Shown here: positions 17,605 to 25,548 of the stretch, piece by piece
How positions within the stretch are numbered: the stretch's first letter is position 1
Layout: each line of letters starts with the position of its first letter
DNA from: Pseudomonadales bacterium
GTDB taxonomy: Bacteria; Pseudomonadota; Gammaproteobacteria; Pseudomonadales; Pseudohongiellaceae
Length of the DNA stretch: 64,000 nucleotides
Assembly: GCA_024234325.1 (NCBI GenBank)
Contig: JACKOJ010000003.1
Span: 62,001 to 126,000 of the forward strand
Direction of reading: 5' to 3'
Made by a program: the position numbers and the translations under genes
The notes under the pieces: generated by a model
Seen by the model: the letters and a program-made list of their open reading frames with translations, nothing else
Told to the model about the DNA's origin: nothing
Database searches by the model: none

Positions 17605-19074
17605 TTAATACCAGAAGCTGAATCTATAACGCTCAACTTCGGATTTGGTGGTCTCGCCGTCCACAATTTTTGGTCTGACCAGCGTGGAACGAACGGCGGA
17701 GATGACCTGAATGTCGGCGCGCTCGGCGTCGGCGGGCTCCATCGCCAGCACTTCAAAATTGCTCAGGCGCCCATACTGACTGACATCAAAGGCCAGATCG
17801 ACATAACCCATGCGGGCCCCGGTATCGGGCCCGACGCCATAGGCTTCCTTGCGTTGTTCATCGAAGCTGGCGTAAGTGGGCAGAAAAGCAATCTCACCAA
17901 ATACCTGAGGTAACAGTGCCTCGCCATTCGGCGCCGCTGCGAGCTGGTCGTACGCATCCTTGTACGTCTGCATCGCCGCCTGCCGTCGGTCGCGAATCAG
18001 ATACCAGTCCCCCAGCTCTGCCATTGCCCGGGCCCGATTCATCAGATTGTCGTCGCTGGGCAGGCGTTCCGGGGCGTTGTAAAAATCGATGATTTCCTTC
18101 AGCGCCTGCTCCCCTCCGTTATCGCGCCCCTGTGGGTGGGTGGAGCCGCCGGCAAATTCCGACACCATCCTCAGATCAGGATTCATCCGGGTGCCTACAT
18201 TGACGCCCTCCAGCGAAAAACGATCGAGCATATCTGCCGCTGCCGCAGTATCACGCAGCAGGGCGACGTAGCGCGGATCACGGGTACCGAAGTGGGCCCC
18301 CACAGACTGTGCGGCAGTTCTGTAGAGCATATAGGTCTGATACAGGCGCGGGCCGGGGTCCGCATCAACACCGCGATAGAAGGTGGCAATGTTCCAGCGC
18401 GCCAGTCGGCCAAACACGTCGATCATCCGGGGGTCGTCGATCCGGTACGCGCGGGTCTGCACGTAGAAGGCATACTGCTCGCGCTCATCGGCCTGCTGCC
18501 ACTGCCCCAGGGCCATGTTGGCACGGACAATCTTCTGGATAAGGGGCACCTGGGTCGGGCTGAACAGACCGTTGTTGACACGGTTGATATGTACCGCCCG
18601 GTCAAAGATCTCGATGGACTTCTCGTAATGTCCCTGCGCCTGCAGCAACTCGCCCAGGCTGTTAAGTTCTTCGGCGATCTGCAGGCTCCAGGCGCCGCCC
18701 TGAATTTCCAGCTCTTCCACAATCTGGTCAAAGTTGTCGATATCTTCCAGGCGTTGCAGATAGGCCTGCTGCTCCGGCGACAGGTCTGCGTACACGCCAT
18801 TGCCGTCGTCTTCCGAGCCGGACTGGGCCACCGCGAACTGCGCGCTCAGACTGCCAGTCTTGCCCTGCTCGATGCGCGCCAGGGGCACGGGGTGTTCAAT
18901 ATGGAGAATGTGGACGGGCTCCCGCGGAGCGTCCGGGGTATTTTCTGAGGTACTGACACTGTCGACGTCTGTCGCCGTGCTGTCGGGTGTGTTTTCCGGT
19001 TGTGCGTAACCCAAAGGTACGACACACAACAGGCTGGCGATGAGAAATGCGGTCTGTTTGCCTGGAAGTTTCAC
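17605..19074 (-). CDS. Periplasmic TPR-like protein with TonB-like C-terminal domain
   Basis: 489 residues with a Sec signal peptide (TAFLIASLLCVVPLGYAQ). The middle is alpha-helical with TPR-like units (ELNSLGELLQAQGHYEKSIEIFDRAV; RAMAELGDWYLIRDRRQAAMQTYKDAY, landmarks only). The last ~65 residues match the TonB C-terminal pattern: a strand with YGRLSNFEVL, an Ala/Asp-rich helix, RSTLVRPKIVDGE, and a final aromatic strand YRFSFWY. Unlike TonB there is no membrane anchor or Pro-rich stalk. It begins with GTG and is the first gene of the minus-strand cluster, 125 bases before the poly-Ser lipoprotein gene. A TonB-like domain beside an ExbB-like subunit is suggestive, but no direct interaction can be read from sequence. 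Confidence 0.78.
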   Translation of the reverse strand: MKLPGKQTAFLIASLLCVVPLGYAQPENTPDSTATDVDSVSTSENTPDAPREPVHILHIEHPVPLARIEQGKTGSLSAQFAVAQSGSEDDGNGVYADLSPEQQAYLQRLEDIDNFDQIVEELEIQGGAWSLQIAEELNSLGELLQAQGHYEKSIEIFDRAVHINRVNNGLFSPTQVPLIQKIVRANMALGQWQQADEREQYAFYVQTRAYRIDDPRMIDVFGRLARWNIATFYRGVDADPGPRLYQTYMLYRTAAQSVGAHFGTRDPRYVALLRDTAAAADMLDRFSLEGVNVGTRMNPDLRMVSEFAGGSTHPQGRDNGGEQALKEIIDFYNAPERLPSDDNLMNRARAMAELGDWYLIRDRRQAAMQTYKDAYDQLAAAPNGEALLPQVFGEIAFLPTYASFDEQRKEAYGVGPDTGARMGYVDLAFDVSQYGRLSNFEVLAMEPADAERADIQVISAVRSTLVRPKIVDGETTKSEVERYRFSFWY

Positions 19075-19394
19075 TGCTCGATCCCGAAGAGTGTTGTCTA
19101 TAAACGTTTTCCGATAATGTTTTCCTGATTTACGTCTTCACCGGACGACTGGTTTACCCCCGTTTCCGTTCAGGGGCTGTGTAGTAATGTTGCTCTCCAG
19201 GGTCTTGCATCCGCGCCAGCCCCGATGTGTCTGCTTTGCAATCCGGGCCACCTGCCCTACACTCGCACATCGTAAACATGGCGTCATCATGCTCGACACC
19301 ATTCTTATACACCCGGGCAGGCGCACTGTAAACACAGCCTCAAGCCCCCGCGTCCGGGGAAATACCCCGTTTTCTTCCGCCAGAGCCCATAGCA
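19075..19394. promoter_or_regulatory. Divergent intergenic region between the TonB-like gene and mutM
   Basis: 320 bases without a convincing gene. It must hold the promoter of the minus-strand cluster and that of mutM. Close to mutM there are two mutually exclusive hairpins: CCCCG (19346-19350) can pair with CGGGG (19355-19359), or that CGGGG can pair with CCCCG (19365-19369) across a 5-base AAATA loop, and the latter is followed by TTTTCTT. Short open frames here have no ribosome-binding site or recognisable product. Confidence 0.4.
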
Positions 19395-20210
19395 ATGCCA
19401 GAACTGCCCGAAGTTGAAACAACCCGCCTTGGAATTCAGAACCACATCGTGGGACAGCGCGTTGCCCGGGTACTCGTGCGCGAGCCACGACTGCGCTGGC
19501 CGGTTCCCGCTGCGCTCGCACAAGAGCTGACCGGACGCCGCTTTGAACGCATTTCGCGACGCGGAAAATATTTGTTGCTATCGGCTGGCGATGCCTGCCT
19601 GCTTGTTCACCTGGGCATGTCCGGCAGCCTGCGCATCACGCGCGCGGACGAACCGCCCCTGAAACACGATCACGTCGATATCTGCCTGGAGAACGGCGTC
19701 ACTCTTCGTTATTCAGACCCTCGTCGTTTCGGTTGCATGCTCTGGCTCAAGGAAGACCCCGCCACACATCCTCTGCTGGCCCATCTTGGGCCGGAGCCGC
19801 TGACCGACGCCTTCAGCGAAGACTATCTGTACGCCCTGTCGCGCGGGCGCCGCAGCCCGGTGAAGGCCTTCATTATGGACAGCGGCATTGTCGTGGGTGT
19901 CGGCAACATCTACGCCAACGAAGCCCTGTTCATGGCGGGAATTCGCCCCGATCGCGCGGCGGGACGCATTTCCCGCCAACGCTATGCGCGACTGGTGGAA
20001 TGCATCAAGACCGTGCTGGGTCGCGCCATCGCGCAGGGCGGCACCACCCTGAGAGACTTCGTGGGCGGTGACGGCAAACCGGGCTATTTCAAGCAGTCAT
20101 TGCTGGTGTACGGGCGGGCGGGAGAAGCCTGCCGAACCTGCGGCAATACGCTGCAGGAACTGCGGATGGCACAGCGCAGCAGCGTCTTCTGCAAGCACTG
20201 TCAGAGCTGA
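19395..20210 (+). CDS. mutM: Formamidopyrimidine-DNA glycosylase (Fpg/MutM)
   Basis: 271-residue base-excision repair enzyme that removes 8-oxoguanine and formamidopyrimidines and nicks the abasic site. The N-terminal catalytic Pro-Glu is present (MPELPEVE). Also visible are the conserved lysine segment GKYLL, the H2TH region with GVGNIYANEALF, and the C-terminal zinc finger CRTC...CKHC (~244-267) with the family QSL/QR signature upstream. Length is typical. Single-gene unit facing coaD convergently with a 14-base gap; this neighbourhood is common in Pseudomonas-like genomes. Confidence 0.97.
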   Translation: MPELPEVETTRLGIQNHIVGQRVARVLVREPRLRWPVPAALAQELTGRRFERISRRGKYLLLSAGDACLLVHLGMSGSLRITRADEPPLKHDHVDICLENGVTLRYSDPRRFGCMLWLKEDPATHPLLAHLGPEPLTDAFSEDYLYALSRGRRSPVKAFIMDSGIVVGVGNIYANEALFMAGIRPDRAAGRISRQRYARLVECIKTVLGRAIAQGGTTLRDFVGGDGKPGYFKQSLLVYGRAGEACRTCGNTLQELRMAQRSSVFCKHCQS

Positions 20211-20224
20211 TCGGGAAGAAGAAC

Positions 20225-20707
20225 CTAGCGGCCGGCATGCTCCTTCAGCATGGCTGCGGCGACCACCGGGTGCACAAACTTGGAGATGTCCCCTCCGTAG
20301 GAGGCGATCTCGCGCACCAGCGTGGAGGAAATATAGGAAAGATGTTCCGCAGGCGCGAGGAAAACGGTCTCGATCTTCGGCTCCAGCACCCGGTTCATCC
20401 CCACGAGCTGGAATTCGTATTCAAAGTCCGCCACGGTGCGCAGACCGCGCAGAATGATGTTGGCACCCCGCTGCTTCACAAACTCCGTCAACAGGGTATC
20501 GAAGGCACAGACTTCCACATTGGGCAGATGACGCAACACTTCGGACGCCAGATCCACCCGCACCTGGGTTGCCAGATCCGTGGTCTTCTGCCGGTTGATG
20601 CCTACCGCCACAATGATGTGATCAAAGAGGCGCGAAGCCCGTTCCACCAGGTCGGTATGACCGTTGGTGATCGGGTTGAAGGTGCCCGGATATACCGCGA
20701 TTTTCAT
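20225..20707 (-). CDS. coaD: Phosphopantetheine adenylyltransferase
   Basis: 160-residue enzyme of coenzyme A synthesis that joins 4'-phosphopantetheine to AMP from ATP, giving dephospho-CoA. The nucleotidyltransferase motif is PGTFNPITNGH (residues 8-18). The substrate loop RGLRTVADFEYE and the C-terminal SSTLVREIA motif (second ATP contact) are all intact. Length and motif spacing match CoaD. It is on the opposite strand to mutM. The bifunctional coaBC gene for the preceding steps is at 37.3 kb in this same window. Confidence 0.97.
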   Translation of the reverse strand: MKIAVYPGTFNPITNGHTDLVERASRLFDHIIVAVGINRQKTTDLATQVRVDLASEVLRHLPNVEVCAFDTLLTEFVKQRGANIILRGLRTVADFEYEFQLVGMNRVLEPKIETVFLAPAEHLSYISSTLVREIASYGGDISKFVHPVVAAAMLKEHAGR

Positions 20708-20800
20708 TGCTTGTCCCCATGGCCTGCGGCGCTGAAAGGGTGTTGATCGTCTCGCCAGGGGCGCGCCCTGAGGCCGCGAGTCACTGGAGTCGCGGCCATT

Positions 20801-21838
20801 CTAATCAATGCGCCACCCCACCTCAATGCGCGCGGCCTGCGCCCCGGCAAGCAGAGGCCGAATTGATTCCAGAATCTGCGTTTCCAGCCAGCCGGGCTGG
20901 TCGGCACTGGTAAAACCCACGTGGCCGCCGCTGTCGGTAAGATGCCATCGGACGCAATCCGGCAGACTGTCCGCCGGCGGCAGCGACCCGCGCGGAATGA
21001 TGGGGTCGTTGGCGCTCTGTATGAGCGTCACAGGATGCCTGATTTGTGCGAGTGTGGACCCGCTGCTGCAACGCGCGTAGTAGTCCGGCGCGCCACTGAA
21101 TCCGTGCAGCGGCGCCGTGACCTGATCGTCGAATTCCCACAAGCTGCGCAGCCTGCGCAAATCCCCCAGCGACTCCAGGCGCTGCAGCTCCTCCTGCCTG
21201 TCAGCGCACTGACGGAAGGCCTCGCGCTTGCGTGCCACATCCGCAATGAGCTGGCGCCGGAAGTAGTGTCCGTACAGGCGGCTGATGCCACGATTCATCG
21301 CCTCGGAGCACACTGCCAGCGCAAAGGGCGTCGACACCGCGACAGCGCCGAGCACACCCTCCCTGTCGCCCACCTCCGCCAGCCACTTGAGCAGCACATT
21401 GGCGCCCAGCGAATAGCCGACCCCGATAAGCGGGCGTTTGTTCTGCTCTGCCCGCAGAGCCTGAAACACCGCCTCCACATCCTCCGTGCAGCCGGAATGG
21501 TAGGCCCGCGCCCGGCGATTCATCTCTCCGCTGCACCCCCGAAAATTCATGGCCACGCTGCTCAGGCCAATGGCCTGCAGTTGGCGCTGCAAGGCCACTA
21601 TATACGGAGAGTCGGAGGAGCCGCACAGGCCGTGCAGCAGCAGGATCAGGGGGGCGTTGTGCGCGTCCGTGTCGGTCTCTACCCAGTCCAGATCGAGGAA
21701 GTCACCGTCAAGCAACTCAAGGCGCTGACGCCTTCTCGGCAGCGCCGCGCAGGGAACAAAGCGGCGCCACAGCGTCTGGGTATGGGCATCGGGCAGCCAC
21801 CAGGGCGAGCGAAACGCCGCAGCGGGTGCGCCTGTCAC
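20801..21838 (-). CDS. YheT-type alpha/beta hydrolase
   Basis: 345 residues of the AB hydrolase-4 family (E. coli YheT-like). The oxyanion region LLLHGLCGSSDSPY and the nucleophile elbow GVGYSLGANVLLKW are clear. The Asp of the triad is probably in NDPIIP and the His in DSGGHVGF, both late in the sequence as expected. The physiological substrate of the bacterial family is not settled; esterase activity on short esters is plausible. The start is GTG and overlaps the rsmD stop by 4 bases, so translation is coupled to rsmD. Confidence 0.9.
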   Translation of the reverse strand: MTGAPAAAFRSPWWLPDAHTQTLWRRFVPCAALPRRRQRLELLDGDFLDLDWVETDTDAHNAPLILLLHGLCGSSDSPYIVALQRQLQAIGLSSVAMNFRGCSGEMNRRARAYHSGCTEDVEAVFQALRAEQNKRPLIGVGYSLGANVLLKWLAEVGDREGVLGAVAVSTPFALAVCSEAMNRGISRLYGHYFRRQLIADVARKREAFRQCADRQEELQRLESLGDLRRLRSLWEFDDQVTAPLHGFSGAPDYYARCSSGSTLAQIRHPVTLIQSANDPIIPRGSLPPADSLPDCVRWHLTDSGGHVGFTSADQPGWLETQILESIRPLLAGAQAARIEVGWRID

Positions 21839-22437
21839 GGAGCACTCCCCGGCGCCTGACGTTCAAACAGGTGGAACTGCACCTTGCCCGCGCGCTTGGA
21901 CTTGCGCTGCAGCCAGTTCGCAGGCAGCGCCGGCAAGGGGGTGTCCGTGGAGGATTCGACATACAGCAGCGCATGCTCCTGCAACAGCCCACTCGCCTCC
22001 AGGGCGTTGGCACTGCGCTCCAGCAGGTCTGATGCAAAGGGGGGGTCTATGAATACGATGTCGAATTTCTGGTTGCCGGGCCTTTCCTTCCTGGCCAGCC
22101 AGGTCAGGGAGTCCTCGCATACCGTGCTGTGATCGCTGGCCTTCAACAGGGAAAGATTGTGCCGTATTGCCTGCAGGGCAAGCGGAGATTTTTCCACGAA
22201 ACAGACATGCCGGGCACCACGGGACAGCGCTTCCATGCCGCAGGCGCCGCTGCCCGCAAACAGGTCGAGGCAGGCGGCTCGGGGCAGGGGTTCCTGCAGC
22301 CAGTTGAACAGGGTTTCGCGCACACGGTCCGCCGTCGGTCGCAGCCCGTCCACGTCCGGGAACTGCAGTTTGCGGCTGCGCCATTGTCCGCCGATGATGC
22401 GCAGGCTGTTGCCTGGCCTGGCTCTGCTGGATTTCAT
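21835..22437 (-). CDS. rsmD: 16S rRNA (guanine966-N2)-methyltransferase
   Basis: About 200 residues; it methylates G966 of 16S rRNA using S-adenosylmethionine. SAM motif I is LDLFAGSGACGMEAL, and the catalytic DPPF motif appears as IDPPFASDLL. The N-terminal RIIGGQWRSRKLQFP segment is diagnostic for RsmD. The frame can start further upstream (22491), but the ATG at 22437 immediately precedes the family's usual N-terminus. It is divergent from ftsY, an arrangement conserved in many gammaproteobacteria. Confidence 0.95.
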   Translation of the reverse strand: MKSSRARPGNSLRIIGGQWRSRKLQFPDVDGLRPTADRVRETLFNWLQEPLPRAACLDLFAGSGACGMEALSRGARHVCFVEKSPLALQAIRHNLSLLKASDHSTVCEDSLTWLARKERPGNQKFDIVFIDPPFASDLLERSANALEASGLLQEHALLYVESSTDTPLPALPANWLQRKSKRAGKVQFHLFERQAPGSAP

Positions 22438-22546
22438 GACTGCTGTTGCTTCCCGGGAGTGACGTCGGCGATGGCTTCTGATGTTCTGCAAACGCCGGAA
22501 ATGTTAGCATAGCCCGCTTCGTCAGCGCCCCGGAAGAATTGTATCC

Positions 22547-23569
22547 ATGTTCAGTTTCATCAAGAAAAAGCCCGCAGACGCCGCGCAGACACCCGGCACG
22601 GAAGGGGCAGCTCCCGATACACCAGCGGCCGAGGAGAGCAAACCCGAGGCCGTCAGCCTGTTCGCCCGCCTCAGACAGGGGCTTAGCAGGACACGCAGTG
22701 CCCTGAGCGATTCCCTCAGCACCCTGATTCTGGGCCGCAAGACAATTGATGAAGATCTGCTGGAAGAAATCGAGACCCAATTGCTGTCCTCGGACCTCGG
22801 CCTGGCCGCGACCGACCACATTATCCAGGGGCTCACCCAGAAACTGGGACGCAAACAGCTTGCAGACCCGCAGGCATTGCTCGGCAGCCTGAAGGACGAG
22901 CTGACAGCCCTGCTCACCCCCTGCGATGTGCCCCTAGTCATCGATAGCAGCCGCAAGCCCTATGTCATTCTCGTCGTGGGCGTCAACGGCGCGGGCAAGA
23001 CCACGACCATCGGCAAGCTCGCCAAACGTCTGCAGCAAGAGGGGCACTCCCTGATGCTTGCGGCCGGGGACACCTTCCGTGCCGCCGCCGTGGAGCAGCT
23101 CAAGGTCTGGGGAGAACGCAACCAGGTGCCAGTGATTGCCCAGCAAACCGGCTCCGACAGTGCCTCCGTCATCTTCGACGCCTACCAGTCCGCCAAAGCC
23201 AGGGGCGTGGATGTTCTGATCGCCGACACAGCAGGCCGCCTGCACAACAAGGACAACCTGATGCAGGAGCTGGAAAAAATCGTGCGCGTCCTGCGCAAGC
23301 TGGATGCATCGCTGCCCCACGAGACTCTGCTGGTGCTGGACTCCACCACCGGGCAGAACTCGCTCAACCAGGCCCGCAGCTTCCACAAGGCAGTGCAGGT
23401 CACCGGCATTGCCCTGACCAAGCTGGACGGCACCGCCAAGGGTGGCATGGTGTTCGCGATCGCCAAGGAGATGGGTCTGCCGATCCGCTTTATCGGGGTC
23501 GGCGAAAAGGTGGACGACCTGCGCCCCTTCGAGGCCCGCCAGTTCGTGGATGCCCTGTTTGCCGAATAG
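22547..23569 (+). CDS. ftsY: Signal recognition particle receptor FtsY
   Basis: 340 residues. SRP-type GTPase that docks ribosome-SRP complexes at the inner membrane for co-translational targeting. The N-terminal acidic A domain is short (~40 residues) compared with E. coli. The NG domain follows, with G1 GVNGAGKTTT (~146), the DTFRAAA motif, G3 DTAGR, G4 TKLDG and the C-terminal GEKVDDLRPF. First gene of ftsY-ftsE-ftsX, with rpoH next, a conserved order. A 30-base gap precedes ftsE. Confidence 0.97.
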   Translation: MFSFIKKKPADAAQTPGTEGAAPDTPAAEESKPEAVSLFARLRQGLSRTRSALSDSLSTLILGRKTIDEDLLEEIETQLLSSDLGLAATDHIIQGLTQKLGRKQLADPQALLGSLKDELTALLTPCDVPLVIDSSRKPYVILVVGVNGAGKTTTIGKLAKRLQQEGHSLMLAAGDTFRAAAVEQLKVWGERNQVPVIAQQTGSDSASVIFDAYQSAKARGVDVLIADTAGRLHNKDNLMQELEKIVRVLRKLDASLPHETLLVLDSTTGQNSLNQARSFHKAVQVTGIALTKLDGTAKGGMVFAIAKEMGLPIRFIGVGEKVDDLRPFEARQFVDALFAE

Positions 23570-23599
23570 CGCGCTCTCTCTTTCGCCCAGAGGCCTGCC

Positions 23600-24295
23600 A
23601 TGATCAAGTTCGACAATGTCAGCAAACGCTACCCTGGGGGGCATCAGGCCCTTGACCAGGTGAACTTTGAGCTCAACGCCGGAGAAATGGCATTTCTGAC
23701 CGGGCGCTCCGGCGCGGGCAAGAGCACCCTGCTGAAGCTCATCATGCTGATGGAGAAGGCCAGTCAGGGGCAGATTTTCGTCAACGGCAAGAACCTCGGG
23801 CGTATGCCTGCCGACCGCATTCCCTTCTATCGCCGCCGCATCGGGGTGGTGTTTCAGGATCACCAGCTCCTGTTCGACCGCAATGTCTTCGAGAATGTCG
23901 CCCTGCCCCTGCAAATTGAAGGCTATCCCAGGCACGAGGCCGACCGCCGCGTTCGCGCCGCCCTGGACAAGGTGGGCCTGCTGAAGAAAGAGAAGATGAT
24001 GCCCATTACCCTCTCCGGAGGTGAACAGCAGCGCATCGGCATCGCCCGCGCCGTCGTCAACCGTCCGCAGATACTGCTCGCAGACGAACCCACGGGAAAT
24101 CTGGACCCGGAGCTGGCGGCAGAGATCATGCAGTTGTTCGAGCAGTTCAATCAGGTGGGCGTCAGCCTGCTGATTGCCAGCCACGACCTCTCCCTGATTA
24201 CCCGCCTGCGTCACCGGGTACTGACCCTGGACAAGGGCCGCCTGATCCGGGATGCAGACTCCGGGGTGCCCGGCGCAGCCGGGCAGGAGCATTGA
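23600..24295 (+). CDS. ftsE: Cell-division ABC ATPase FtsE
   Basis: 231-residue ATPase partner of FtsX. The complex sits at the septum, senses or signals to FtsZ, and activates periplasmic murein hydrolases through EnvC. Walker A GRSGAGKSTLL, Q-loop VFQDHQLL, signature LSGGEQQRIGIARA and Walker B ILLADEPTGNLD are all intact. The length matches FtsE. The stop is one base before the ftsX ATG, so the two are translationally coupled. Confidence 0.97.
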   Translation: MIKFDNVSKRYPGGHQALDQVNFELNAGEMAFLTGRSGAGKSTLLKLIMLMEKASQGQIFVNGKNLGRMPADRIPFYRRRIGVVFQDHQLLFDRNVFENVALPLQIEGYPRHEADRRVRAALDKVGLLKKEKMMPITLSGGEQQRIGIARAVVNRPQILLADEPTGNLDPELAAEIMQLFEQFNQVGVSLLIASHDLSLITRLRHRVLTLDKGRLIRDADSGVPGAAGQEH

Positions 24296-24296
24296 G

Positions 24297-25262
24297 ATGA
24301 GCGCCCCACGTCGCCAGGGAGCCAGGGAAAGCCGCGTCAGTGCCCGCGGGGCACTGCTGTCACGCTGGCAACAGCATGTGCAAACGGCTGCTGACAGCCT
24401 TGAGAAGCTGCGGCGAAGCCCCGGCAATGCACTGATGACCATTGCGGTGATTGGCATCGCCCTGCTGCTCCCCTGCGCCCTGTTCGTGTCCGTGGACAAC
24501 CTCAGCCGCCTGGGCGGCAATATGGGCGGGGCCAGCCAGATAAGCGTGTATCTGCAACAGGATGTCACTGATTCCGAGGCCCTGGAAATAAGTGAGCAGT
24601 TACTTACTCGGCGGGATATTGACGCTGTGCGCTATATTTCCGCAGAGGAGGCCGCCCGGGAATTCGCGGCCACTTCCGGCCTGGGCGATGTGATTGCGGC
24701 CCTGGACAGCAACCCATTGCCTGGCGCTCTTGTGATTACACCCAGCGACGTCAGCACGAGCCTGAGCAGCTCCCTGGTCTCCGATCTGGAATCCCTGCGC
24801 GGCGTGGACAGCGTGCAACTCGACCTGGCCTGGGTCGAGCGCCTGCAGGCCTTCCTCGGGCTGGCCCGGCGGGCCTCGACAGGGTTGATGGGCATTCTGG
24901 CGATCGCCGTTCTGTTCGTGGTGGGCAACACCATCCGCCTGGCCATTGAAAACCGGCGCGCCGAGATCGTGGTCATCAAACTGGTGGGTGGCACCAACGC
25001 CTATGTCGCGCGCCCCTTCCTCTATACAGGGGCCTACTATGGTTTTGCCGGTGGCGTCTTCGCCTGGACGCTGCTGGCGGCAATCCTGCTGGCCCTGGGT
25101 GGACCTGCCACGGAGCTGCTGCGCCTCTATGGCAGTGAATACAGCATTCGCGGGCTGGGAGCCACTGGCAGCCTCCTGCTGTTGGTCGGCAGCACCCTGC
25201 TGGGTTGGCTCGGCGCCTGGATGTCCGTGCGCCAGCACCTCTCTGCAATAGAACCACGTTAA
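24297..25262 (+). CDS. ftsX: Cell-division permease-like protein FtsX
   Basis: 321 residues. Four membrane segments: one after a ~50-residue cytoplasmic N-terminus (MTIAVIGIALLLPCALFV) and three in the C-terminal half (around GLMGILAIAVLFVVGNTI, FAGGVFAWTLLAAILLAL and LLLLVGSTLLGWLGAW). Between the first and second is the periplasmic loop that binds EnvC-type activators. The ATG at 24297, straight after the ftsE stop, is preferred to a longer frame overlapping ftsE. Confidence 0.95.
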   Translation: MSAPRRQGARESRVSARGALLSRWQQHVQTAADSLEKLRRSPGNALMTIAVIGIALLLPCALFVSVDNLSRLGGNMGGASQISVYLQQDVTDSEALEISEQLLTRRDIDAVRYISAEEAAREFAATSGLGDVIAALDSNPLPGALVITPSDVSTSLSSSLVSDLESLRGVDSVQLDLAWVERLQAFLGLARRASTGLMGILAIAVLFVVGNTIRLAIENRRAEIVVIKLVGGTNAYVARPFLYTGAYYGFAGGVFAWTLLAAILLALGGPATELLRLYGSEYSIRGLGATGSLLLLVGSTLLGWLGAWMSVRQHLSAIEPR

Positions 25263-25349
25263 TACAGGTCTTATTAGCGATTGAAAAAGTATATGGACGC
25301 CATCAGAAGAATTGATTGGCACCTCACGTAAAAGAAGGTCAGAGTAAGA

Positions 25350-25378
25350 CTTGAAAGGGCAAATGAGCGCCCCCATTA
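25350..25378 (+). promoter_or_regulatory. Candidate sigma-32 (heat-shock) promoter upstream of rpoH
   Basis: CTTGAAA at 25350-25356, a 14-base spacer, then CCCCATTA at 25371-25378. This matches the heat-shock sigma consensus (CTTGAAA, 13-15 bases, CCCCATnT) at all but one position. A start near 25385 would give a leader of about 165 bases before the rpoH ATG at 25549. The 286 bases between ftsX and rpoH contain no convincing gene. Confidence 0.6.
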
Positions 25379-25548
25379 AAGCCCGGACCTGCAAATACAA
25401 GGCCCCGGCACCCCAGGGCGATTCATAGCCAGGACGAAAGAAGCAGTGCTAGAATGGCTGCCAGACGGTTGGAAAGGGCGACAGCGTGCGTGATGCGGCG
25501 CTTGTCAGGAACTGTCAACGAGCAAGACTTGAGAGTAAAAGGCTGATT

